A stretch of DNA of 18,780 nt from positions 1 to 18,780 of the forward strand of contig JANDJZ010000862.1 in NCBI GenBank assembly GCA_027943245.1, read 5' to 3'. The notes beneath the pieces are model-generated. The model had not been told where the DNA came from. It saw nothing but the letters and a program-made list of their open reading frames with translations, and did not search any database. Both the position numbers and the translations under genes were made by a program. This DNA is from Acanthamoeba sp. SK_2022b. Its lineage: Eukaryota > Discosea > Longamoebia > Acanthamoebidae. This document shows, piece by piece, positions 1 to 8,129 of the stretch. The first letter of the stretch is position 1. The number at the start of each line of letters is the position of its first letter.

Positions 1-2
1 CC

Positions 3-281
3 TACCTGCCCAACGTGCCCACCGTGGCCGAAAGCTTCCCCGGCTTCAACGCCACCAACTGGTACGCCTTCGTGGCATCCGCCAAGACGCCCAAGCCCTT
101 GCTGGACCGCTGGAACACCGAGCTGGTCAAGGTGCTGAACACCCCCGAAGTACGCGACAACCTGCTCAAGCACGGCCAGACCGCCGCCCCGGGCACCCGC
201 GAGGAACTGGGCCAGTTCATTAGCGCCGAGCACGCCAAGTGGGGCCGCATCATCCGCGAGCGAAAAATCACCGCCGATTGA
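3..281 (+). CDS. Bug/TctC-family periplasmic solute receptor, C-terminal part
   Basis: This is the end of a gene that begins before the window; the frame is open from base 3 to the stop at 279-281. The 92 visible residues carry the typical tail of the tripartite tricarboxylate receptor (Bug/TctC) family: a PTVAESFPGF stretch, then WYAFVA, then helices with KPLLDRWN and LNTPEVRDNL, ending in KWGRIIRE. Family members are secreted receptors, usually for carboxylated compounds, and are very numerous in Burkholderiales. Whether a transporter membrane pair lies nearby cannot be seen. Codon use is very GC-rich, matching the two following genes. The next gene starts 54 bases downstream on the same strand, so the two could be co-transcribed. 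Confidence 0.88.
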   Translation, partial: YLPNVPTVAESFPGFNATNWYAFVASAKTPKPLLDRWNTELVKVLNTPEVRDNLLKHGQTAAPGTREELGQFISAEHAKWGRIIRERKITAD

Positions 282-335
282 TTCCCTCGCCAGCCGTTAG
301 CCGTTCCCCAACCATAAAAAACCAGGAGACAAACC

Positions 336-1181
336 ATGACCGCCATCCGTTCCACCCCCCTGCAGTCCTCCGTGCCATCCACCCTGCGCCGCCGCACCCT
401 GGGCGCGCTGCTGGGCGGCGCCCTCAGCCTGGGCCTGGCCCTGGGCGCTGCCGCGCCCTCCACCGCCGCCGCAGATGAAATCCGCGTGGTCACCTCGGGC
501 GGCTTCTCTGCCGCCTACGACCAGTTGATACCCCTGTACGAGCAGGCCACGGGCCACAAGGTCGTCACCTCGCGCGGCGCCTCCATGGGCAATGCGCAGG
601 ACTCCATTCCCAGCCGGCTGGCGCGGGGCGAGCAGTTCGACGTGGTCATCCTCGCCGACTCGGCCCTGGACAACCTGGCAGCGCAAGGCAAGGTGGAAGC
701 GGGCAGCCGCGTGGACCTGGCGCGCTCCATGATCGGCATGAGCGTGCGCAAGGGCACGCCCAAGCCCGACATCAGCACCGTGGATGCGCTCAGGCAGACC
801 CTGCTGGACGCCAAATCCGTTGCCTACTCGGCCAGCGCCAGCGGCACTTACCTGGCCAACGAACTGTTCCCGCGCCTGGGCGTGGCCGAGCAGATGAAGG
901 GCAAGGCCACCCGCATCCTCAGCGAGCGCGTGGGCGCCGTGGTGCTGCGTGGCGATGCGGACATCGGCTTCCAGCAGGTCAGCGAACTGCTGCCGTTCAA
1001 GGAGCTGGAATTCGTCGGCCCCCTGCCCGATGAAGTGCAGCAGCGCGTCTTCTTCTCCGCAGGCGTGGCCACCGGCGCCAAGAGCCCTGACACGGCGCGC
1101 CACCTGATCCGCTTCCTGGCAGCCCCCGCCGCCGCGCCCATCGTGCGCAGCACCGGCATGGAGCCGGCGGCCAAGCCCTGA
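336..1181 (+). CDS. ModA-like periplasmic substrate-binding protein
   Basis: The 281-residue protein has a long N-terminal export signal: an arginine-rich stretch (LRRRTL) followed by a hydrophobic run of about 25 residues and an Ala-rich cleavage region near residues 43-46. The mature part starts EIRVVTSGGFSAAYDQL and contains GEQFDVVILAD and SASASGTYLANEL, the pattern of type 2 binding proteins of the molybdate-binding ModA/extracellular solute-binding group. The start is supported by AGGAG eight bases upstream. No ABC permease or ATPase gene is adjacent, so the substrate is not established. Burkholderiales carry many orphan ModA-like proteins that may bind something other than molybdate. 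It lies between a carboxylate-type receptor and a porin, which suggests an uptake cluster. Confidence 0.82.
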   Translation: MTAIRSTPLQSSVPSTLRRRTLGALLGGALSLGLALGAAAPSTAAADEIRVVTSGGFSAAYDQLIPLYEQATGHKVVTSRGASMGNAQDSIPSRLARGEQFDVVILADSALDNLAAQGKVEAGSRVDLARSMIGMSVRKGTPKPDISTVDALRQTLLDAKSVAYSASASGTYLANELFPRLGVAEQMKGKATRILSERVGAVVLRGDADIGFQQVSELLPFKELEFVGPLPDEVQQRVFFSAGVATGAKSPDTARHLIRFLAAPAAAPIVRSTGMEPAAKP

Positions 1182-1343
1182 CGGCAGGCCCCCGAGCCCT
1201 CAAGGCCCTCTAGGCCCGCAAGGCACTCAGGCCCTCAATACACAGGGGGCCTTCCCCCTCCCCGGTTCGACCTCCATCCAGCGGCGCTGCAACGGCACTG
1301 CTGCGGCATGCCGCTGCCCAGCCCTATCACCCTCGCCACACCC
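1182..1343. other. Intergenic spacer, ModA-like gene to porin
   Basis: This 160-base non-coding spacer is C-rich and contains several short repeats of the type AGGCCCTC. A G5/C5 inverted repeat (AGGGGG CCTT CCCCCT, about 1245-1260) could form a hairpin but has no T-tract behind it. No convincing promoter could be picked out by eye. The longer reading frame that starts at 1308 is less likely to be the porin start than 1344, because the signal peptide begins at 1344. Confidence 0.4.
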
Positions 1344-2411
1344 ATGAACACCAAAACCCTGGTGCTGATCACCCTCGCCGCCGCACCGCTGTCGGCCCTT
1401 GCGCAATCCAGCATCACGCTCTACGGCATTGCCGATACCGGCGTGCGCTACACCAGCGGCCTCACCGCTGCCAACGCGGCCAGCAACACCTCGGGCGCCG
1501 CGCTGTCCAGCGGCGTCAACACCACCAGCCGCTTCGGGTTTCGGGGCCGCGAAGACCTGGGCGGCGGCATGTACGCCCTGTTCAACCTGGAAACCGGCCT
1601 GAACCTGGACACCGGCACCACCGCCAACTCCAGCAAATTCTTCGACCGCGCGGCCATCGTGGGCCTGGGCGGCAACTGGGGCCAGGTCACGGCCGGCCGC
1701 CAGACCAACCTGCTGGCAGAGGCCATCAGCCCCGTGGACCCCGTGGGCATGCGGTTTGCCTCCTTCAACCCCAACATCGCCACCGCCGCGCTCAGCAGCC
1801 ACGGCCTGGGCGTGGAATACGGCAGCGCGGGCGCCACCACGGGCTCGTACCGGCTGGACAACTCGGTCAAGTACACCGGCCGCTTCGGCGGCCTCACCGC
1901 CCGCGCCATGTACAGCTTTGGCGAGACGGCGCAAGGCGGCTCCGCCCGCTCATCGGCCGGCGCGGGCCTGGCCTATGGCACGAAGACATGGACCGTCTCC
2001 GGCGCCTACCAGCGCTTCAAGACCGCAGACCAGTGGGAGCTGAAAGCCGCCACCCTGGGCGCCAGCTACCAATGGGACAAGCTGCGCCTTGCGCTGAACA
2101 CCGCGCGCAGCGACGGCCAGACCAACGCCACCACCGCCCGCACCGTGCAGCGCGTGCACTCGCTGGGCGCCACCTGGTCCGCCCGCAGCACGCTGGACCT
2201 GACCGCCGCCCTGTACCGCGTGGAACGCGAACGCAGCGGCCGCGCCGCAGACGGCTACACCCGCGCCCTGCTGTTTGCGGAATACAAGCTGTCACGCCGC
2301 AGCAAGCTGTATGCGGAACTGGACCGCACGCACTGGAGTGGAGGGTTTCAGGGCGGGCAAAACAAGGATGTGGCTACGGGGGTGACTGCGGGGTTGATGC
2401 ATAGCTTCTGA
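1344..2411 (+). CDS. Gram-negative porin (Burkholderiales trimeric type)
   Basis: This 355-residue outer-membrane general diffusion porin is of the Porin_4/OmpC-like family common in Burkholderiales and Neisseriales. The start at 1344 is chosen because it gives a clean signal peptide (MNTKTLVLITLAAAPLSALA, cleavage near residue 20) followed at once by the family opening SSITLYGIADTGVRY. Other hallmarks are SRFGFRGREDLGGGMYALFNLE, the GQVTAGRQTNLL segment and alternating beta-strand patterns. The protein ends in phenylalanine (GLMHSF), the signature for assembly into the outer membrane by the BAM machinery. A strong hairpin terminator follows at once. The last 50 codons recur, diverged, at 5956-6106. 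Confidence 0.93.
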   Translation: MNTKTLVLITLAAAPLSALAQSSITLYGIADTGVRYTSGLTAANAASNTSGAALSSGVNTTSRFGFRGREDLGGGMYALFNLETGLNLDTGTTANSSKFFDRAAIVGLGGNWGQVTAGRQTNLLAEAISPVDPVGMRFASFNPNIATAALSSHGLGVEYGSAGATTGSYRLDNSVKYTGRFGGLTARAMYSFGETAQGGSARSSAGAGLAYGTKTWTVSGAYQRFKTADQWELKAATLGASYQWDKLRLALNTARSDGQTNATTARTVQRVHSLGATWSARSTLDLTAALYRVERERSGRAADGYTRALLFAEYKLSRRSKLYAELDRTHWSGGFQGGQNKDVATGVTAGLMHSF

Positions 2412-2412
2412 G

Positions 2413-2444
2413 GGGCGCTGCAGCGACCCGCAGCGCCCGCTTTT
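2413..2444 (+). terminator. Rho-independent terminator of the porin gene
   Basis: A 9-bp perfect stem (GGGCGCTGC at 2413-2421, GCAGCGCCC at 2430-2438) with an 8-base loop is followed by GC and TTTT. It begins two bases after the porin stop codon. In the second porin copy, similarity stops after the first arm of this stem (base 6116), so that copy has lost the terminator. Confidence 0.8.
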
Positions 2445-2492
2445 AGGGTGCTTGTGGAGGGTTGCTGCAGGCCGACCCAATCCCCTTCAGGC

Positions 2493-2514
2493 GCAGGCAC
2501 CAAGTAGTGCCTGC
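2493..2514. repeat. Inverted repeat (hairpin)
   Basis: Perfect 8-bp arms, GCAGGCAC and GTGCCTGC, are separated by CAAGTA. No T-tract follows on either strand, so terminator function is doubtful. It sits in the porin-to-island spacer, where sequence character changes. Confidence 0.45.
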
Positions 2515-2590
2515 CTCTTGTCCACCGGCATTGATTACAAGCTACTCTGGCCTGGCCAAGCGCGGGACGGACAGCGAATGGGCTGGCCAC

Positions 2591-2770
2591 TCAGCCCTCG
2601 GCGATCTCCAGGCAGACTTCTACGGCAAAGACTTCGAGCGTGAAGGATTTGAGGTTCGCGTGCTTGCTGGCCAAAAGACCAAAGGCAGTGGACAGGCGCG
2701 CCGGCGCGCCCGCGTGCTTGATGGCTTCCGCCTTGACGGTGACTTCTAAAGAGCCGCGCTTCAAACTGCT
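2591..2770 (-). pseudogene. Unrecognised gene remnant, 59 codons open to a stop
   Basis: Reading leftward from 2770, 59 codons are open to a TGA at 2591-2593, bounded upstream by another TGA. Codon third positions are mostly G or C (about 80% by my count), and the text (HAGAPARLSTAFGLLASKHA, then FAVEVCLEIAEG) looks like real protein. There is no ATG or GTG in the frame, only a TTG near 2764, and no ribosome site was seen, so a 5'-truncated gene is most likely. The opposite strand is also open over most of this interval (from an ATG near 2462 to 2749) with fairly GC-rich third positions, so orientation is not certain. I do not recognise the family. Confidence 0.35.
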
Positions 2771-2851
2771 TCATTGACCGGTTGACTACACCGCCAAAAG
2801 AGATAGGTTGGCGCTGAGGCAGAATTAACCTATTTCCTGGCTGAGTGCGCA

Positions 2852-3109
2852 ATGGATCAAGACATCTGCTTTTTCTATTCTCAAGACCGCCAACATCGCA
2901 TCGCGCTTTTTCGTCGAGAGGTGGGAAGTTTTGGATTTGTCGAACAGTATTACTTCGACAACGAAGCCGCCGGCATCGAGGGATGGGCCTCCTGCCCGTC
3001 AGAGTCATCCTTCTACGCTGACTTGGAGACTGCCAAGAAGGAAGCGGTACAAGGAGTCCGATGGGCTGCGAGCGAAGATGGATTTGTCGCTGCCGGAAAT
3101 GAGGTTTAG
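2852..3109 (+). CDS. Small hypothetical protein, 85 aa
   Basis: This is an acidic 85-residue soluble protein with no signal peptide or membrane segment. It begins MDQDICFFYSQDRQHRIALF and contains aromatic-rich FVEQYYFDNEA and an ESSFYADLETAKKEAVQGVRWA helix near the end. Codon use looks coding, and the start is the first ATG of the frame. No clear Shine-Dalgarno is present. I do not recognise the family. Size, acidity and isolation among other single small genes resemble immunity-type or orphan accessory genes, but this is only a resemblance. Confidence 0.55.
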   Translation: MDQDICFFYSQDRQHRIALFRREVGSFGFVEQYYFDNEAAGIEGWASCPSESSFYADLETAKKEAVQGVRWAASEDGFVAAGNEV

Positions 3110-3143
3110 TCGCTGCGCTCGGTCAGAAGGGGCAAGCCACGGC

Positions 3144-3170
3144 AGACTTTGGAGCGGCGGCTTAAGGCTG
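3144..3170. repeat. Intergenic 27-bp repeat, copy 1
   Basis: This 27-bp segment starting AGACTTTGGAGCG and ending AAGGCTG matches 6447-6473 with three mismatches. Both copies lie between genes. They may be worn copies of a larger intergenic repeat, because GC-rich CGGACC/CGACC-like text continues on the 3' side of both. The surrounding spacer (3110-3280) shows no gene. Confidence 0.4.
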
Positions 3171-3280
3171 GGGGCAGACGATCCGCCTCGTTGCTCGACC
3201 TGCAGCTTGCGACCCGAAACGGAAGTAGCGACCGCAGCAAAGCGGAAATTCAAGCGCAACAATTGCTACTTGTCTCAGGC

Positions 3281-3646
3281 TTACGTGGAGTTGGACTTTG
3301 GAAACTGCCTGGCATATGCCGCCACATGAGCCGGAAACAGCTCTTCGTAGATGGGATACGCAATTCCCAATACGCTTAGCTCCAAGCCTTCTGGCCCGAG
3401 CTCAAACGAATGGTCTTCGAGATGAATGGTGCCGCCGCCGGGCAGAGGCGAGCCGTTCGTTAGCCTTACTGAGAGGAAGAGGTGGTCCTGGCTCCCTCCA
3501 GCAGATTCGACGACTGCCTTCTGAACGTTGACGTATGCTGGGAGGGGAACGAAGCGCCCGAAGGCGACGCCCATGGGCGCGTCGGCAAGCTCGAGTTCGG
3601 AATACCCAATCAGGGTAGCGCTGGCGAGAACCTCGAATCGATACAT
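3281..3646 (-). CDS. Hypothetical protein, 121 aa
   Basis: The start at 3646 (MYRFEVLASATLIGYSELEL) is preferred over an upstream in-frame start at 3709, because the extra 21 residues are basic and proline-rich and look unlike the rest. The protein is soluble, with beta-rich text (SQDHLFLSVRLTNG, GGGTIHLEDHSFELGPEGLE) and no membrane segment or known catalytic motif. No strong ribosome site precedes either start. It lies alone on the minus strand between two plus-strand small genes. I do not recognise the family; an immunity-like or phage-like accessory protein is possible. Confidence 0.6.
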   Translation of the reverse strand: MYRFEVLASATLIGYSELELADAPMGVAFGRFVPLPAYVNVQKAVVESAGGSQDHLFLSVRLTNGSPLPGGGTIHLEDHSFELGPEGLELSVLGIAYPIYEELFPAHVAAYARQFPKSNST

Positions 3647-3779
3647 GGTTGGGGGTGGGCTTATAGATGCAATTCCCGATGTCCACTTAGGCCGAATTTT
3701 GCCGTACACGCCAGGGCGCTCAGGACCCGAAGGCGACGTTCACCCCATACCGGACCTTCCACCGCCCGATAATTGACGC

Positions 3780-4103
3780 ATGAACCCCTGGAAGCATGTC
3801 ATCGCGAAGTTGTCCGACACTGGACCTCTTTTGGCTCACTGGCATCTTTACTCGGGCGTAGCGTTCTACATGTACGTGCCGAGGAAGTCAGACATCGGCT
3901 CGGAGACTATCAAGCCCGACTCCGAAGTGCGCTTTGAGGAAATAGCGCGGCTGGACATCATGCGCTCCCTGCGCCTTGGAGGCTTGGAGGCAACAAACGA
4001 CCTCGACGTATGTCAACGTGCTGTTGCTTCAATTCCGGAAATAGCCTTGCAGGAAATCGAAGGCGGCATTCAGCTGAGTCTGCGCGGCACCGAAGTCCGC
4101 TAG
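3780..4103 (+). CDS. Hypothetical protein, 107 aa
   Basis: This 107-residue soluble protein begins MNPWKHVIAKLSDTGPLLAH and ends IPEIALQEIEGGIQLSLRG. It has mixed alpha/beta character and no signal peptide or membrane helix. The gene ends ten bases before the left inverted repeat of the IS30 element, so the element inserted next to the gene and did not break it. No obvious Shine-Dalgarno is present. I do not recognise the family. Confidence 0.55.
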   Translation: MNPWKHVIAKLSDTGPLLAHWHLYSGVAFYMYVPRKSDIGSETIKPDSEVRFEEIARLDIMRSLRLGGLEATNDLDVCQRAVASIPEIALQEIEGGIQLSLRGTEVR

Positions 4104-4112
4104 TGGCGGTGG

Positions 4113-5329
4113 ATTCAACCGGTCAACGCAACACACTCATCAAACATTTCAGCAGGTGTTCTGAACCCCAGCGTCTTCCTGGGACGCTGGTTCAACTGCC
4201 TTGCAATCGCATCCAAGCTCTCCTGTGAGTAGCCCGACAGATCCAGGCCTTTGGGAAGGTACTGCCTGAGTAACCCGTTCGTGTTCTCGTTGGTGCCCCG
4301 TTGCCATGGATGGTGCGGGTCGCAGAAGTAGACCTGGATGTCGGTCGCCAACGTGAAGCGCTTGTGCCCCGCCATTTCCGAGCCGCGATCCCAGGTCAAG
4401 GAGCGGTAGAGCTCATGCGGCAGGCTCCTGGCATGTCTGGCTAGGGCCGCAGCCACGGTGTACGAGTCTTTGTCCACCAGCTTGACCAGCATCACATAGC
4501 GCGTGTGTCGCTCCACCAAGGTCGCGATCTGGCTATGAGCATCGCCGAACAGCAAGTCTCCTTCCCAATGCCCTGGCACGGCCCGATCTTCTATACAGGC
4601 CGGACGTTCGCTGATGGGGACGGCACCGACGATTCGGCCATGGATACTGGTCTTTTGCGTGTAGTGCCGTGAACGACGCATGCCTCTGGTGCGCCGCAAA
4701 TGCTCCAGAAGCTCCTTCTTCAAAGCGCCCCGCGTCTGGACAAAGAGCGTGCGATAGATGGCTTCGTGGGACACCTGCATGCTCCTTTGCTCTGGGTAGG
4801 TCCGTTTGAGCCAACCGGCGATCTGCTCAGGCGACCATCGATGCTGCAGTTTGCCAGCCACGATCTGCGCCAGGGCTGGATTGCTCGCCAGCTTGCAAGG
4901 CTTGGGGCGGTGCGCACGCTCCCAGGCTGCTTCATCGGCGCGCGCAGCCCTGTAGCAACTCTTGCCACCGTTGCGGTGAAGCTCACGGCTGACAGTGGAT
5001 GCAGCTCGCCCCAAGCGCGCGGCAACGCAGTGGATGGATTCGCCCGCAGCCAATGCCCGCGAGATCTCCTCGCGCTCAGCGAGAGTCAGTGCCAATCGTG
5101 ATCGATGGCGCGCTGGCGGGCGGATTCCGCCGGTTGCGGCCAGGATGTTCTGAATGGAGGTATGTGGCCGATCGAACAGCTTGCCGATCTGGTGCAGGGT
5201 ATCGCCCTTGCTCCAGCGATCCCACATCATCGCCTTCTGTGCTTCGGTGTAGTAGATCCGAGGTCGTTGCTTCATGGCCAGCACTCCTTGCGCCAGGTGC
5301 AGTCATTGTGTTGCATCGACCGGTTGAAT
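4113..5329 (-). mobile_element. IS30-family insertion sequence, apparently complete
   Basis: An element of about 1,217 bp is bounded by 22-bp inverted repeats: ATTCAACCGGTC at 4113 is matched on the other strand ending at 5329, and the arms differ at two positions. It contains a single intact transposase gene. No clear target duplication was found at the edges (GG before, TC after), which may mean old flanks or a rearrangement. A decayed copy of its transposase-start end lies at 15322-15516. Confidence 0.85.
4115..5275 (-). CDS. IS30-family transposase
   Basis: The start at 5275 (MKQRPRIYYTEAQ) has AAGGAG eight bases upstream, giving 386 residues, the usual IS30 length. The N-terminal third contains a helix-turn-helix region (LAEREEISRALAAGESIHCV then LGRAASTVSRELHRNGG). 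The C-terminal DDE catalytic domain shows GHWEGDLLFG (Asp240), LTWDRGSEM (Asp296) and PWQRGTNENTNGLLRQYLPKG (Glu330). All three acidic residues are present and the frame is unbroken, so the enzyme is probably active. The stop codon lies almost inside the left inverted repeat, as in compact elements. Confidence 0.95.
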   Translation of the reverse strand: MKQRPRIYYTEAQKAMMWDRWSKGDTLHQIGKLFDRPHTSIQNILAATGGIRPPARHRSRLALTLAEREEISRALAAGESIHCVAARLGRAASTVSRELHRNGGKSCYRAARADEAAWERAHRPKPCKLASNPALAQIVAGKLQHRWSPEQIAGWLKRTYPEQRSMQVSHEAIYRTLFVQTRGALKKELLEHLRRTRGMRRSRHYTQKTSIHGRIVGAVPISERPACIEDRAVPGHWEGDLLFGDAHSQIATLVERHTRYVMLVKLVDKDSYTVAAALARHARSLPHELYRSLTWDRGSEMAGHKRFTLATDIQVYFCDPHHPWQRGTNENTNGLLRQYLPKGLDLSGYSQESLDAIARQLNQRPRKTLGFRTPAEMFDECVALTG

Positions 5330-5431
5330 TCACAGCCGAAGCCGGGCCTAGCTACTTGTGAGCGCAGCACCGCAAGGCTGACTGTAAGCGTCCGGTAAAG
5401 GCATCCGGCTGACGCCAGTCCCGCTCAAGCG
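5330..5431. other. Short gap with a possible IS66-type end
   Basis: No gene is seen. At 5384 there is GTAAGCGTCCGG, which resembles the GTAAGCG tips typical of IS66-family elements. Together with the IS66 transposase tail at 5807-5955 this could mark an old element boundary, but the two lie more than 400 bp apart with other genes between. Confidence 0.25.
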
Positions 5432-5784
5432 TCAGAGTCGCTCCACCTCTTCGGCGCCCAGCTTGAACCGCTGGCCCGTGGATTCGGTACCATGCACCTC
5501 GAATTCCGTTGCAGCGTCTCTGAGCGAGCTGCGGATGCTGCGAAGCAGCTCAACGGGCATGCCGCGATCCGGATCACTGGTATATCGGCACACCGACGTC
5601 TGCGTCTCGCTTGCTGGCACGAGATGGGTTCGAGCAATGTCGATGTCGTTGAAGTCCCCTAATGTGCCCAGTGCCACTCGTATTCGTTCTCAGCGTCGAA
5701 CTCGACGGGGGCCAGCCCGATTCGTTCGGCAAGCTCCTCGAGCGAGAGCCCGGTTCTGAAGCTGATCGACAGGTATGTCTTCAT
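5432..5784 (-). pseudogene. Hypothetical gene, probably split by a frameshift
   Basis: Two minus-strand frames overlap by 19 bases. The upstream one (5659-5784) begins MKTYLSISFRTGLSLEELAE and stops after 41 codons. The downstream one (5432-5677) has only a GTG start inside the first frame and runs 81 codons to a normal-looking end (RFKLGAEEVERL). Together they resemble one protein of about 120 residues whose frame breaks near 5674, where loss of one G in a TGGG run would explain the switch. No ribosome site is visible for the second frame. Function is not recognised. Separate overlapping genes are possible but less likely. Confidence 0.5.
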
Positions 5785-5806
5785 CGAGTAAGTTGTGTTG
5801 TTGACT

Positions 5807-5955
5807 TCACTCTTGACATTCTCCTCGCCAGCAATGGGGCAGGAGCTCATTGATGCGGCTGGCCGGCTGCGTCGGCAGCAGTTCCAGCACGTCGCGCAAG
5901 TAGGCGTAGGGTTCAAGCTCGTTGAGCTTGGCCGAGTGAATGAGGCTCATCACGG
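5807..5955 (-). pseudogene. IS66-family transposase, C-terminal remnant
   Basis: The translated minus strand reads AVMSLIHSAKLNELEPYAYL and continues RDVLELLPTQPASRINELLP, the conserved C-terminal segment of IS66 transposases (TnpC). Only about 48 residues remain and the catalytic domain is absent. The upstream side is cut exactly where the diverged porin copy begins (5956), and the downstream side ends without a recognisable inverted repeat. Confidence 0.8.
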
Positions 5956-6116
5956 CCGCGCCCTGCTGTTTGCGGAATACAAGCTCTCGCGCCGCAGCAA
6001 GCTGTATGCGGAACTGGACCGTACGCATTGGCGCGGAGGGTTTCAGGGCGGGCAGAACAAGGATGTGGCTACGGGGGTGACTGCGGGGTTGATGCATAGC
6101 TTCTGAGGGGCGCTGC
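5956..6116 (+). pseudogene. Porin gene remnant, last 50 codons
   Basis: This 161-bp direct copy of 2261-2421 has seven mismatches by my count, at least four of them silent. It encodes the porin tail ALLFAEYKLSRRSKLYAELD through GLMHSF and the stop, with one Ser-to-Arg change. There is no porin sequence upstream: the frame runs into antisense IS66 text. The excess of silent changes suggests the tail of a separate, selected porin paralogue rather than a fresh duplication. Similarity ends within the terminator, after its first arm. Confidence 0.85.
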
Positions 6117-6138
6117 GAGCACTCGCCCCATCGCCAAC

Positions 6139-6417
6139 TCAGCCGCCCAGCTTTTTGAATGGCGTGTCGGAAGTGATCCAGCCCTTGCCCTGGGGGCAGA
6201 TCACTTCCTTGTAACGCAGCTCCTTTTCAAAGCTCCACTGCTGGCCGAGTGCGCAAACGTCCCCTGCGTTGAGGACAAATGCCACTGTCTGCGGGTGGCC
6301 CTTTTTCAGCAGAACATCGACGCTTTGCCTCGCTTCCCACCGGCCATTTGGCGGCTGGCTGCAACCCAGAGTTGCCAGCAACGCCGTGATCGCTGCCCCT
6401 CGCAGTAGGTTTTTCAT
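6139..6417 (-). CDS. Small putative lipoprotein, 92 aa
   Basis: The N-terminus MKNLLRGAAITALLATLGC is a lipoprotein signal with Cys19 at the end of an LATLGC lipobox, so the product should be lipid-anchored after signal peptidase II cleavage. The mature part of about 74 residues holds two further cysteines (DVCALGQQW and EVICPQGKGW) that could form a disulfide. A purine-rich AAAGG lies about seven bases before the ATG. The family is not recognised. It is encoded downstream of the conjugation operon on the same strand, separated by about 200 bases. Confidence 0.72.
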   Translation of the reverse strand: MKNLLRGAAITALLATLGCSQPPNGRWEARQSVDVLLKKGHPQTVAFVLNAGDVCALGQQWSFEKELRYKEVICPQGKGWITSDTPFKKLGG

Positions 6418-6446
6418 AAACTGCCTTTCTTGTGGTTGTCGCGCGA

Positions 6447-6473
6447 AGACTTTCGAGCGACGGCTTCAGGCTG
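6447..6473. repeat. Intergenic 27-bp repeat, copy 2
   Basis: This is the counterpart of 3144-3170 with three mismatches. The rest of the 6418-6616 spacer contains no convincing gene. Confidence 0.4.
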
Positions 6474-6599
6474 TGAGCGGTCGGCGGACCTTCCCGTCCA
6501 ATTTGACAAATTTCGGCCTCAACCAGTCATTCGCAGATCGTATGGAACCAGTGCTTGCCAGCCAACCGATCTAGCGGACAGCGCATCCCGCCGCCATCA

Positions 6600-6618
6600 A
6601 GCCGCAGAAAGTGCGGCT
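6600..6618 (-). terminator. Hairpin at the end of the conjugation operon
   Basis: On the minus strand, AGCCGCA and TGCGGCT form a 7-bp stem around CTTTC, overlapping the stop codon of the JAB coding part. Only two T residues follow, so it is a weak intrinsic-terminator candidate. Confidence 0.35.
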
Positions 6619-6906
6619 ACCAGCGATCGACCGCACAGATAAGGCCTTGGGGCGTCCACACCAGCGATATCGCGGGTAACCCTCGGCCGTCAGTGGCGAT
6701 CTTCCTCAGCGTGTCTTTATCGATACCTGAGTGATTGCCGCCCATGGGGTGACTGTGCCAGGTGCCCACAAACATCAGGTGCCCCGCACTCGCCGCATGC
6801 GCTTCGGTCAGGCTCTGAGTCAAACCTTGGGTGCCCAGGATAAAGGCCGCTTCGCTACGAACGCTATCGGGTGGCGCCGCCACCATTCTGTCGTGGTCAA
6901 GTCTTT
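6617..6906 (-). pseudogene. E2-E1-JAB protein, C-terminal half of the JAB domain (cut off by IS3)
   Basis: The visible 95 codons begin RLDHDRMVAAPPD just after the insertion site and end LICAVDRW. They hold the zinc-binding core of a JAB/MPN metalloprotease: GTWHSHPMGGNHSGID, i.e. His-x-His-Pro, a spacer, then Ser-x-x-Asp. The matching catalytic glutamate (ETGGALVG) is in the other part, at 8130-10157. The reading frame joins that part exactly once the IS3 element and one TTT copy are removed. A TTG codon at 6937 inside the element end could in principle start this piece separately, but no ribosome site supports it. Confidence 0.88.
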
Positions 6907-6933
6907 TCGGACATTCCGATAGGGGATGTTCGT

Positions 6934-8129
<1,196 letters not shown>

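Noticed and set aside
297..1103. 268-codon minus-strand open frame
   Set aside because: It is the shadow of the ModA-like gene in GC-rich sequence; the text is low-complexity Gly/Ala/His.
1227..1934. 235-codon minus-strand open frame
   Set aside because: It lies antisense to the porin, which has a signal peptide, a family pattern and a terminal Phe.
2422..4110. Integron-type attC sites between the small genes
   Set aside because: No pair of matching core sites with the expected inverted arrangement could be found.
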